DNA from: Eleginops maclovinus | Lineage: Eukaryota; Chordata; Actinopteri; Perciformes; Eleginopidae | Assembly (NCBI RefSeq): GCF_036324505.1 | Contig: NC_086362.1 | Location: forward strand, 7,189,043-7,253,042 | DNA length: 64,000 bases | Direction: 5' to 3' | Notes under the pieces: model-generated | Databases searched by the model: none | Told to the model about the DNA's origin: nothing | The model's input: only the letters and a program-made list of their open reading frames with translations | Shown: positions 49,382 through 61,019 of the stretch, piece by piece | Position numbering within the stretch: the first letter of the stretch is position 1 | How the letters are laid out: each line of letters starts with the position of its first letter | Program-made: the position numbers and the translations under genes

Positions 49382-49582
49382 CCAAACACGGTCGCTAAAC
49401 TTTACGCAGGGTTGATGGACTCAGTTTAACCGACTGATAGTTTAACTGCACTTCAGCTAAACCGTTATCCAAACTGAATGTCTACTACTTTAGCACAGCA
49501 AGAAGGACTTTCTCTGAGGGTTTGAAACTCCTCTCCCATACGCAGGACCCTGCTCGCACTTCCCCAACCAGTGACCTGCACA

Positions 49583-49591
49583 CTTTAAATA
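49583..49591 (-). promoter_or_regulatory. tyrp1: TATA-like box of tyrp1
   Basis: tatttaaag on the - strand about 200 nt upstream of the start codon. With normal spacing, transcription would begin near 49,555-49,560 and give a 5' UTR of about 175 nt if unspliced. Mammalian TYRP1 has a noncoding first exon, so an upstream exon is also possible. Confidence 0.4.
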
Positions 49592-49598
49592 CCGGATT

Positions 49599-49609
49599 AG
49601 CGCATGACT
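49599..49609 (-). promoter_or_regulatory. tyrp1: M-box-like MITF site, degenerate
   Basis: agtcatgcgct on the - strand differs by one base from the M-box agtcatgtgct of melanocyte gene promoters. The change breaks the CATGTG E-box core. It lies just upstream of the TATA-like box, the usual place. An intact CACATG E-box with a 5' T follows at 49614-49619. Confidence 0.45.
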
Positions 49610-49613
49610 ACAT

Positions 49614-49619
49614 CACATG
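49614..49619. promoter_or_regulatory. tyrp1: E-box CACATG with MITF-type flank
   Basis: atCACATGc; MITF prefers E-boxes flanked by T (TCACATG). Ten bases from the degenerate M-box, it may carry MITF activation of tyrp1. Inference from motif and position only. Confidence 0.35.
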
Positions 49620-49624
49620 CCATC

Positions 49625-52600
49625 CCACATCACATTTTCTCCTGGGGATAAACGAAGAAGGTAGTGAGCTCCTCATGAACATTATTATTCTTCTAAAACT
49701 CAATGCACTGTTGCAGTTCCAATATTCTTTTAAAATCTTATTAATTACAGTATTGTTTCGGGTTTGACATAAAAGATGATGAATAAGTAGGCCACTTTAA
49801 TGCATGTACACAAAATGAGTTTTCTCGATTTATGAGCACTTTATGATCAAATTAATCTATTAGGAAGTAGCCTTTTACTAGTGTGGCCCCTACAATATAT
49901 CACATACTGTTGCACTTGAAAACTCTCATTATTGAGCAGGATTGTTATTTTATTAAGGTATTTTTGGGCCTGAGGGCCTTAATTGGAGATCTCATGGGTG
50001 AAAGGGGAAATAAATACAACATAAATACACCAAATAACCACAGTTGTGATATTATGAAGTTCCCTCCCTCTGTAGAAAATGCCAGGATCTAGAAAAGCCT
50101 CAGAGGTTCATGTGTTAGTGAGTCGTTAGAGAGATCATGTTGCGGGTCATTTGACTTCTCAAGAAGGCCTCTCCCTCCCACTGAAGGGTTATTGTGCTGC
50201 CAGCTTCAAGCACAAGACTTTCATGCCCAGAAGACCTGCCCCAGGTGAATATGAAAATATTTCCAACTAATAGATGTCACCATTGAACCTCCTCAGTTGA
50301 ACGTTGAGACATTTGTCTTATATTACACCTGTTCTGAACTGTTTGGTATGCATACAAGGCATTATCTTTATTTATTTTAGTCCCCACATGAAATGTGAAC
50401 ATTGGATGAAACCAGTATCAAAATAATTGTTGCATGTTTTTGCTTACATATTACAGTCAAATGATTTCTACTGATAGGATCTCTTTGTATCACTCCATAA
50501 ATCAGAGAATACTTTCAACAGCCATAAAAAATAAAAAGGTTTAGTAATTAAACTCTGTATTAAATGGTACATGAACAAACAAAACATCTTTATATCAGAT
50601 AGGAATGAAACTGGAAAGTGCTACTGAAGTGGAATCTTGTTGAGAGAGGGTGAGGATTAGGTAAAGAGAAAAATATCGTTCATCAACACATTAAAATTAA
50701 GTATTTATCTGGAGCCCATCAGTGTGCAGACCTCCTTTGTATCTTGTAGTAAAGCACATTTTGTCTTGCACCTGAGTATCTATTCACACAGAATAACTCT
50801 TGACATGACATGAATGCAGCATTACATACATTTCAAATGATGTCTTCTCACCTTTAAACCAAAGCAGAGAAGATGCAATTTCAGGGTTATTTATCAGACT
50901 TATCATACACTAAACAAGTGTGTGCAACTGTGTGCTATGTTTAGTAGTGAACTGATGTGTAAAACGGAGGCCTCATTCAAACGAAGACCCCAATGCGATT
51001 GATAAGTCAGAGAGTGAAGTCAAAGTGTCAATTAAGGTGAGTTAGAGCAAAACAGTCAACTCTCTCCTCTCCTTCCAGCATGTAGCATTTTCTTGCTTAC
51101 CTTCTCTGGGAACTCCCGGTTCAACATTCATTTGATTATTAATATCTGCTTCTTCTTGCCGAAGGTGAAGAAGTCAGGCTGAAAACAAACAAACAAAACA
51201 CTTTCATTAGTTTAAATGAGCTGATGATACCTTTGGCACAATCTTAATTATTTCTACAATAACCTCAGGACATTTCCTAGTGATTAAGAAATATGATTTG
51301 ATGTGGGTGAGAAAACCCACAGCGATAACCCTGATGAGTAAGAATCTAGAGCAACTTCCTTACAGAACTCCATGAACTCCATTCATTATCAGCAAACTTT
51401 ACTGTTTGTTTGCATCATTTAGAAGAAAAAACAACAACAGTTTCACTGCAAAGATCAACTAGTAAAGTACACGTCTTCCCTTAAAGATCAAACAATTCAG
51501 TTTGCAGAAAGATTTTGAAATTCTCCAGTTTTTTCTGACAAGTTCCTATGCGGAACCCGAAACTACAGACACACTCAAGAACACTTTCATACTTTAAATC
51601 CTGACAAAACAATCATTTATTGCTTTATCTTTCATTTTACAGGCATGCAATTTCAATGAATTTAATCTACAAGGACAACAGGAGTTATTGCCATAAGAAC
51701 ATCAACAATTTGTCGGTTCAAGAGATATTCTCAAAACATTTCGTGAAGAAATTTAACAACAAACTTGGGAAAATATAAGCTGTTCTCTACCCTTATCATC
51801 TCAAAACCCCTCAGCTTAAACTTTGGACCTCTTGGCAGACCCCTAGCCAGAGATTGGGAACTACTGGAGGAGACTACCTAGTGAAACTAGCAAACTAGCT
51901 CCAACAGTTAAATACTGTATACTCATTAATTCATAACCATCTAATAATAAAATATAACACAATGCATGTATGTATATTACATTTCCTTATTGTATTTATT
52001 GAAGTAAATGTTGAGAGAAACACTTTCTCAGTGATAAAAAGAATGTTCAACTCTTTCTTGGAAAGACGTCAAGAACCTGGTCAGTCGTTATTAATAACTT
52101 CCTCATCGTTTAAATGTCCGCCTTGGCATATGAAAGAGTATCACAACAATGCAGCACTTTCTGAGTCTTTTCCCAATGTGAAGGCTCAGATTTCTTAACC
52201 GGTCACATGTGCCTCATGTTGGTTATCATTACTCCAGCCTGCATGTATCGTTTCATAATTGGGGCATGTTGGCGAGGATTACACAAAGCTAGTGCTAAGC
52301 TCATTCTCATGGAGTACACTTGAAAATACATTCCTGAAATATGCCAGTTCCCATGTTCCCCAGGAGAAAGATCTATACTGTGTCAAGGTTAATTCAAACC
52401 GAAATCTTCCTATAGTTTTAGGACGATGAATACTGTACGAGTCCTAGCCATCTATTATTTTGACCTAACTTAATTATCCATGATTTATCCTTAGCATCAT
52501 AAACTTGGGTTGTTTAATAATCCAGAGTGCTATTGATTTGAAAATGCAACAGAAGTGTGGCGTCAAATAGAGCAGGAGCTTTTTACTGATTGAAAACTTT

Positions 52601-55020
52601 ATTTTTTTGAATGAAAAACTTTTGCATACTTTTGGCCAAACATGTGCCAAATAAGCGTGTATAAATATTAGTTACAGCTAATAAACACCTTTTCGGATTT
52701 CTTTAAAAAATACAGGGGCTCTTATCCAAACTATTTTCATTTTGTTGCAATGATAACATAGCAATTAATTTGGTCTGTCAAAGCAAATGAGGTAAATTAT
52801 CTTTAATTAAACGCATGTTACAATAGTAATTAAAATGTCAAGGGGCATCTCCTGCAATTATCCAAAAAGAAATTGAAAGACAAAAGAAGCAGTCCTCCTA
52901 CTTGAGTGAATGTATTAGATTTGACAGTATCTAGGGCCTGTTTTTCTGGAAAATATAATTTCTTTGCTACACGTGTACACTTCTCCTCTGTTTGTCCCGT
53001 GACCAGCTCTCAGTCGACCTCCCTTTCCTCACCCCCATGCCTCCCCCATGCCTCCCCCCTGCTGACATGCTGTGTGCTCACGCATGTGTGTGAATAAAGC
53101 TTGGCGAGAGAGAGAGAGAGGATCATGTGAGAAGATGTGACTCCGGCTTAATGTTAATCCTTGCTTTTGGTAAAATGGCACAGTGGGAGTCATTAGGAGG
53201 AAACTATACTAGCGGCTGATAAAACTGTCTGCCACCCCACTCCTCACCCGCCTCCCCACTTCTCTAAAACAATGCCTACTTTCTCATCACGAGGCATTCC
53301 ATTCATCTCACCTCCACCCCTGCTTTTACCTATATTCATTAGTTTCTCTCTAAATGAGCAGGAATATAGACATCTTCTGAAGCAAAGAGTCCCATGATGT
53401 TACAGCTCCAGGCATCTATGGTAGAACAGCTAAACCCCCATTGTATTTCAAAATACTTTGCCATTTTACTTGGTAGATTTGTTATTCAGTCATGAAAAAC
53501 AGCTGGATAGGTATTGCGGTTAACAGAAGGACATGAATTACATTTAAGCTGACGTTGTTTTGCATTAGTATGGGTTGTATAGATACAAGTGCATAGTTTT
53601 ATAGACTATACAGTAAATACGTTTAAAAATGTATTTAATCATTTTAGAACAGTCCTTTACAAAGAAAGTTCATTATTATAATGACGTTTGCCAAAACTTG
53701 ATTGGTCGCTCTAAAACACAAGAGGTAAGGAAACTAATAACACCATGTGTTTGGTCAATACAGCTGATATCATACAACACATTTGTTATATTTCCTTTAA
53801 CTCAGGCGTGTCCTAAGTCCAGCCTGCATGTAATTCCTCCTTTCATCGCATGGTAGCAGCTCTCTAAGGGGCCTTACACATACTGCATTTAAGTGGATGG
53901 TAGTTGCGTTTGTCTTTCCTGTTAAAAGATGTTTCATTTTTGTTGCCTGCATTTGTATAGTAAAAAGGTCAGAAGGAACTATTGGCCCCAGGCATATTCA
54001 CATTATCAAATCGGGCCCTTTTTGAAAAAGTTTGCAAACCCAGCTTGATTGCAATCCTGTGAGTCTGGCACACCTGATGAAAAGCTTATCATGTTTGGAA
54101 TACAGGATTACTTTGACAGAAAGTTCACTTCCTGAGCTGGGAGTGGAGGAGTGTATCCTGCGGGACTGTCTGCTGACGGAGGAGCAAGCTCACGACCGCA
54201 GCTCGAGGGGGAGCGGTGTGCATGTGGCTCTATTTCTTCCTACCATTCTGCACACTGCATGTTTTGTGTTTCGTTTCTTTAACATGGATAAAATAATTTG
54301 ATTATAAGATCAGATGTATGAGGGAAATGATTGTTTTCAGACTTCCCTGTGTCTCAAGTGAAATACCAAAACTAATGCAAGACCAACAGGTCTTTTAACT
54401 TACTGTGACACTAAAATACAATGATGTTTTCCACAACCATTATAATCGTGCTGAGGAAAAATCAATTCAAACCCTTGAATAGAAAAATAAATAAATAACT
54501 CTCAACAATTCTGCCTGAGGAATAAAACAAATAAGCCGGGGGAGTAAGGGACTTTTCTACAATAAAACAATGAATTCTAACAATGGAGTTTTATTCTGAG
54601 ATAAGCATATTAACAGTCACAAGCTTCCTGCACAAGTGAGTTGTTCACAGTCGCAGTCATCTGAGAGCATACAACTAGTTAACCTATAATTTACACATAT
54701 TATGAAACAATTAAAACCTTGGAAAGCTTGAAAACTATAAACAAACCAGCCTTTAATTTAGCCTTAAATGAACCTCTACACTGTAGGTGTAATACAACTT
54801 AAAAACCAGCAGAGGACAGTGACATCTTATGGAAAGATCTGTACTGAAACACGCCTCTGAACTGTTAGGGATATATCCATTGCACACATACTCAATTAAA
54901 ACGTTTTTCTGCCAATATTCCAGAAATGTTCACTGCCATTCCAAAGATTAAAGACAATATAACACACATAAAACCTAATAGTTTTAAAGATCCGATATTC
55001 ACATTGCAAGCACCTACACT
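49625..55020. other. Region upstream of tyrp1, no gene seen
   Basis: 5.4 kb AT-rich DNA. Short open frames show no family resemblance. Includes a short (ag)n at about 53,106-53,120. Confidence 0.65.
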
Positions 55021-55193
55021 TTAAAGGGGCCCTATTCTGCTCATTTTCAGGTTCATAATAGTATTTTGTGCCTCTACTGTGTCATGTTTCCATGCTTTAA
55101 TGTTCAAAAAACTCTTTATTTTTCTCATCCTGCCTGTGCAGCAGCACCTCTTTTCACCCTCTAAAAAAAAAAAGATTAATAGGGCCTCTTTAA
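55021..55193 (+). mobile_element. MITE, 'ggggccctatt' family, with both ends
   Basis: Starts ttaaaggggccctatt and ends aatagggcctctttaa, inverted repeats matching in 15 of 16 positions. The internal blocks gcctctactgtgtcatg and tttccatgctttaatgttc are shared with the other copies. Contains no open frame for a transposase. Confidence 0.75.
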
Positions 55194-58135
55194 CAATAGA
55201 AGACTGGAAGTGTGCAAAGGTTTTTAGGGGAAGATGTATATGTGAGAGGAAAAACAGGCATAGGTATGGTAAAAATGTGTCCACATCCAGCTAAATCAGA
55301 ACTTTTACTCTCTGCACTTCACATAATTTCTGCAGAAATACAGAATAAGCATTTTATATTTGAGTTGGAGAGAACTTCATTTGTTCCGCCAGCGAACTTC
55401 TCAGAATGGAGTGCCAGCTGGAGGTGGACTGACGCGCTGATGAATTGCAGGAGTTAGTTGTCAAATGAAGGCCTCCGCCAATATCGGGATACTGTCTACT
55501 TAGCACACGCAGCAGCACCTTAAATCTGCTGCTTTCCAATACCGAAGCACTTCAGGTGATTTACATAGCGATAATTTAAACAGCACAGGTGCCCTGACCG
55601 GGCGTAAGCAATAAAAAAACGCAGATCTATTGCCCAGACTGCTGCTGCCACCTGATTGCTTTTTAACCGTCATTAGTCTAGCGGGAAACTCTTGAAAGGG
55701 CATCATTTTTGGGTCAATCCTTCACTCGACTCCACAGATTTTTCCACTGATGTATGAAAATGAGGGAGGATATTGACAGGTAGTGTAAATGGGAGAGGTG
55801 AGGGTAATTCAGCAGGAGCCGGCGGTGTCACAGATCATCGCTGACAGCGGCTGTAATTAGTGAGGAACACCAGTCCTGCTCGGGATGCAGCAGAGAAACA
55901 GCTGGGTGTAAGGTTGTGCCGGCCGCGGCCAATTAAAACGCTGCTCAGAAGTAGATGATGACAGGACGGAGGTTAAGATGGAGGTTGCTCATTATTACTG
56001 GAGAACACTAACACTTTGCTATGAATCTATGCTAGGGATGGAAAAGGTGGACAAAAAATGCATCAAATATGGATTCAAATCAGATAAATGAGCAACCATG
56101 TTTTCCAATGTTGACACTGCAAGATAATTCTGGTTAAAGCGTATATGCAAAAAATGATGTCTGCAAATGGTGTAATACATCCCATAATACAAATTTCTAT
56201 GTGGATAAAAACTGGACCATTCGTATAGGCGGTGCACACTGTAACGTGGATATGACTTTAACTGAAAACAAAAAGGCACAATAAAGGAAACAGTTGAATT
56301 TCAAAGTTATTCAGATACTTTATCATGCAAATGATATGTTCTGCAACCTTTCTTGGGATTATTACCATTTGTTGCTGACTTATTTTCCATCATCCAATAC
56401 TTTTTTCATTACCTTTGTTGAGGTGCACAACATTTCTATCATCTAGTTCCATCTTTTTTTCAAAACTGTTCCTGCTGACACCCTCATTAGGTGTCCCCCA
56501 CCTAAAGCCCTCCGTCACCAAGAACAAAGGGACTGAAAGAAAGATGGACGATCAAAGGCCTTGGACCCGGCTTTTAAAAAATCCCAGATCGAGATCCCAC
56601 TGAGACTCTTTTTGAAGGATGGCAGTCTATGTGCAAGAACATGGAACCTTTCAGAAGTTTAAGGTTTTGCAAAACAGAAATATTTCCTTTAACATGTAGG
56701 TGTAGGAGTTAGGAGTGCTCCTCACTGTGGGCGGATGAGAGTCAGGCTGTGATGTGGAAGCATGCATGAACAATATAATGAATCAGAAATGAGATCCTCA
56801 CTCTCTGTGATTAATGTCATAGTGGAGGTCTGTAGATCTCTATAAAAATGTCATATTCCCTTTGTGCCACTCAACGTGTGGGGTGGATAAAGTTTCCTGA
56901 CAACTTCTCACAAACTCAGAACCGAGAGGCATTGTGTTGATTTGCGCCCAGAAATGAATGAATACGTTTCTTCTCATAGGTATGTGCTGGAGTTTTGCTA
57001 AAGGAAATTAATTCAGCAGAACTTCTTCCTAATATAGCACGGCATTGATCTGTTGCAGCTGGAAACTTTGATAACAATCCAACTTCCTAACACAAAGAAA
57101 TGTAAAGCTTCCCTGCTGTAATGATATCGCGGTGGTGTGGGCTTTTCTATGAGTGCATAACACTCGTTAAATTTGAGAACGGGTGGTGTGGATCAGTCAG
57201 TCTAATGAGACAGAGTGAACACATGCAGAACCTATAGCAGAGGACAGATGAGGACAACAATTTGCAAATAAAGGTAGTTGAGCAGTTTCTATTATTCTCA
57301 AATGAATCCAGCAAATATATTCACACAAAAATGTCCACTCATACTTCCCAAATCTGCCTCCCTGCATATTTCCTCTCTTTAAGACTTCCAGATGTGATGA
57401 GTTGCCGGCTAACACGTCTCACCTGCCACCATCTCCCCGTACGGGTGGAAAGTAATTTATTAGCACTCCATTATGCCGCCTAGCCAAATGTATTTCATTT
57501 GTTATGCGTGCCGGGGTGACAAAGGTGGAAATGTTCTTGCTAATTTAATGCCTATTGAGACAGAAAATTGGATCTACTTCAGGGAGCCATGATGAGCGTT
57601 GTGATGCCCTGAGCTGCCAATTTCTTCCCTATATTAATTAAAATGAAATTTCCCTGGGACCGGCGACAGTCACACACATATACTGTACGTATATTTCTCC
57701 ATAATTGGAATTAAAGTCAGTCTCAGAGGAGCTGGGGTCTCTGGGATGTTTCAGAGAAGCAGCAGGGATTTGTTGAGGTTTGCACGGTGGACAGTGTGAT
57801 TGTAAGAAAAACACTTTGCTTGAACTCAATAAGAGAAAAAGAGTATCTCCTTTCTGCAAGGAGGTTGCATAGAGGACCTACAGTATATTAGTGACAGAAT
57901 GAAGGACAGCAGTGAGGATTAAACCATTATGAATCAGGACAAAACCAACCACAGGGAGCAGAAACATACATTATGTGTAGCTCATGCATAGAATACAATC
58001 AGTAACATGAAGAGACACTGTATTCCTTAATATGCCGGCACAGCAGGAATAAAAGAGCAACAACCCATAACACTTTGAGCTATTTCTGTGCTATACCGAG
58101 AGACGCACCTGTCCTCATTTTAAACAGCAGCACGA
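55194..58135. other. Upstream region, no gene; possible conserved noncoding stretch
   Basis: No gene recognised. About 57,440-57,660 is balanced in base content, free of repeats, and has homeodomain-type cores such as attaattaaaatga; it resembles teleost conserved noncoding DNA (impression only). Confidence 0.4.
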
Positions 58136-58138
58136 AAA

Positions 58139-58243
58139 AATAAATACAGACCTTTTTGAACACAAAAGCATGGAAACATGACAAAATAGAGGTACGAAAT
58201 ACTAATATAAACCGGAAAATGAGCAGAATTTGGCTCCTTTAAA
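58139..58243 (-). mobile_element. Partial MITE, 'ggggccctatt' family, reverse orientation
   Basis: On the - strand: ttaaaggagccaaattctgc, then tacctctattttgtcatg and tttccatgcttttgtgttc. Only the left half is present. Confidence 0.6.
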
Positions 58244-59349
58244 GCCGTAAAATAATAAATATCAGGAGTTCTTGGCCAGTTTTCACCATGTTCTTCATGA
58301 TCTTGTGAGTACCCTAACATTCTGGCAGTGTAAAACTGAATTTATGGCATACAAAAAGCCCAGAACATTAGCTGTTTTCAGCTTTTCAAGTGTGAAGACA
58401 TGCTTTTTTTTTGCCAATGTTAGTGTGCAAAGGCAGAGTCACAGTGAGGGGAAGGAATCCTGGACTTATAATTTTACCATTTCATTCACCTTCATATCCT
58501 TTGAAAAAGGTTATGAGATCAAAGCAATTACCTTGTTGAGTTTAAAGTTAATAAAACAGATAGGAATCATAACAAAACCTTTGAAAATAATATTCAATTT
58601 GTCTTCTAGACTTGATTTTTGTGCTCATTGACTATCAGTTGTATGACACCACAGAGGAATAACAGTTCTATCTGTCCCTCCTCTCATCCTTCCTGCAATC
58701 CTCAGTGAAAAGATGCTGCTTTTTACCTCTGCAGGTAGACAGCAGTTTACAGAGTGTCAGTGGAGGAGTTTTAGACCGGAGATGTCTGTAAAGTCTTTAT
58801 CTGTTTTACCTGGTAAAAGTAAGAGTGTTCATAAGTCAACACTGGTTTCTGTGGGAATTAAGGGCACTTTAATGACGACACATACCCCTCAGAGGAAACT
58901 GAGCCAAATAATAATGAAACAAGAGGGTGCTGACAATTGGAGTGCAAACAAAGACACAGAGTGTCAGAACAACCCTCCAGATGAATTACATCAGCGCTCA
59001 GAGGGATCAGTGCAATGGAAAGAATTAGTTTCCTCAGACTGTAACAACTGGAATATATACGCGACTAATGAAGGACTGACATACAGTTGTCATTATTTCC
59101 ATTGAAGGTATCAACCTAACCCACAGGAGATTGCACAATCCTATTTTGACTGATATTAGTACTATGATATGATTCGAAATATTGGAAGGAATGATCATTT
59201 GGCATTATTATCACAAATGATCATGGGTTCATTTTTCAAGATGATGTGTCCTAAACAAACACATTGTTGAGTCTGAAGAATACAATTTATAGGGTGGGAT
59301 ATAACTGCTGCTCCACAATACTTCATTCAAAAATAGTATTTTAACACAT

Positions 59350-59384
59350 GGCCTCTTTAAAGGCTAATAGCCTTTAAAGAGGCC
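59350..59384. repeat. Perfect 16-bp palindrome with 3-nt loop
   Basis: ggcctctttaaaggct, aat, agcctttaaagaggcc. The right arm is the left end of the adjacent MITE; the left arm is an inverted copy of the same end. Confidence 0.9.
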
Positions 59385-59659
59385 CTATTCTGCCTCCACT
59401 GTGACATGTTTCCATGCTTCGGTGTTGAAAATTGTCTTTATTTTTCTCAAACTGCCTGTGCTGCATCACCTCTTTTCACCCTCTGTCTGAAAACAGTCTA
59501 GTCTGCTCTGATTGGTTAGCTGGCAGTCTCTGTTGTGATTAGTCAACCACTTAAGAGATGTCACTTAGCTTAACACTTACAATGTGTTTGAGTGCTAAAC
59601 AATAAAAGGTGTTAAGTATTGTCACTATGTGTCCCAAAAAGTATAATAGGGCATCTTTA
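59374..59659 (+). mobile_element. MITE, 'ggggccctatt' family, longer copy
   Basis: Starts taaagaggccctattctgc and ends ataatagggcatcttta (inverted, one mismatch over the terminal 15). It retains the middle part with ctgctctgattggttagctg, missing from the copy at 55,021. Its left end is part of a hairpin with upstream sequence. Confidence 0.7.
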
Positions 59660-60985
59660 TCAGGTATTGTGCAACCTGCAATTTGAATATGTCAATGTCC
59701 TTATTGCAATATTGATAAAAGGTTGATTCATTGTGCAGCTCTTGTGCAGCAATTCCTAGTTTTTAGGTAACATCAAAGCTGAACGGTAACCCCTAATGTG
59801 CCAAACAGAGCTACGATCTTCCAAAACCAAAACCCCAAATAAAAAACAATCCTAAAAAGTAGTTTCTGCCCTTCAGAACTGCAAATTATGAAGAGGCTAT
59901 GGAAGTATTTGCTGCTACCATAAATTGTATGCTGCACCCTTAGGTCCCCGGTCCTTTCTTATTGTCAGGGCTTATTGCTTTGGTTAACAACAAGCTGCTA
60001 GGAAGCTGTCTGCTGGATATGGATTTGAAGTATGAATATTAATTAGTATGGGAACCTTTAAGACATAAGTGACTGTGTTTAAATTTCAGCCTTGCAAATT
60101 GATTTACGCTTTTCATAGTCTTACACTCTCATTTGTTTTACTTTTTTTTAAGATTGGGGAGTATTGTTACAGGAAGCCCTAGCATTAACATTTCTGGTAT
60201 TGCTTCACTTTATTTGTTTGCATACTATAATAAAAAAACCTCAAGGGTATGATCATTTCATCAACATCAAAATGATCCCATCTGTTCTCGGCTTACTGGA
60301 AATTGTTCGTGTGTGATTTAGAAAATTCAGAAGAATTCTAGCTCTCGACTAACTTAATTATTTCCTCTTGTATCCAACTGAACCTGAGACTTGACCCAGA
60401 GAAACTCAAGGTCTTACTGGAGAGCTCTGCCTGAGGATGCAGTGCACTTTTAGGTCAGCTCTTTGTTACTTGCCAAGACTATTTACCTCCATAAGAAACG
60501 ACTCGTCCCACAGTATCTGAAACATTATAAAGCCGAAAACAATTCCTTTGTTTTCCCTCTGGAGAAAAAAAACCATGCAGATAGATGAGAATACATTATC
60601 TTTTTTTATTTTGTATTATTTGAATATTAAAAAAGAGATCTATACTTTCAGTTTTTTGATTGATGTTGACAATATCAGACTTTGGAGTCCGGTATTTAGA
60701 TTTGTGTACGACACACACCGGCAGGTGGGAGCCATAATTCATGTAACCTTGGGATCCTTTATTTATATTTTCTGGTTCTGAGGGAAATACTTTACCAGCC
60801 ACTCAGACATGAGGTGCAGAATCTTTGAAGCTGAGTTAAAGCAACAAGGACACAGAACAGAGTAGGTCCACATCTTCTGGGAGGGCGCCAGACTGAACAC
60901 ACCCTGACACCAGAGAGACTCTTAAAGACACTGTTTATTGCATTCAACAAAGGCTTATCCTCATTCTTCATGCTCATTGCACATT
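59660..60985. other. Intergenic, nothing recognised
   Basis: AT-rich sequence with no gene, RNA or named element. Confidence 0.6.
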
Positions 60986-60989
60986 CAAA

Positions 60990-61016
60990 ATATATATATA
61001 TATATACACACACACA
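60990..61016 (+). repeat. (TA)n(CA)n compound microsatellite
   Basis: About eight TA units followed by about five CA units. Confidence 0.9.
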
Positions 61017-61019
61017 GTG

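Noticed and set aside
49064..49429. Plus-strand open frame of 121 codons over tyrp1 exon 1
   Set aside because: Antisense shadow of a GC-rich exon.
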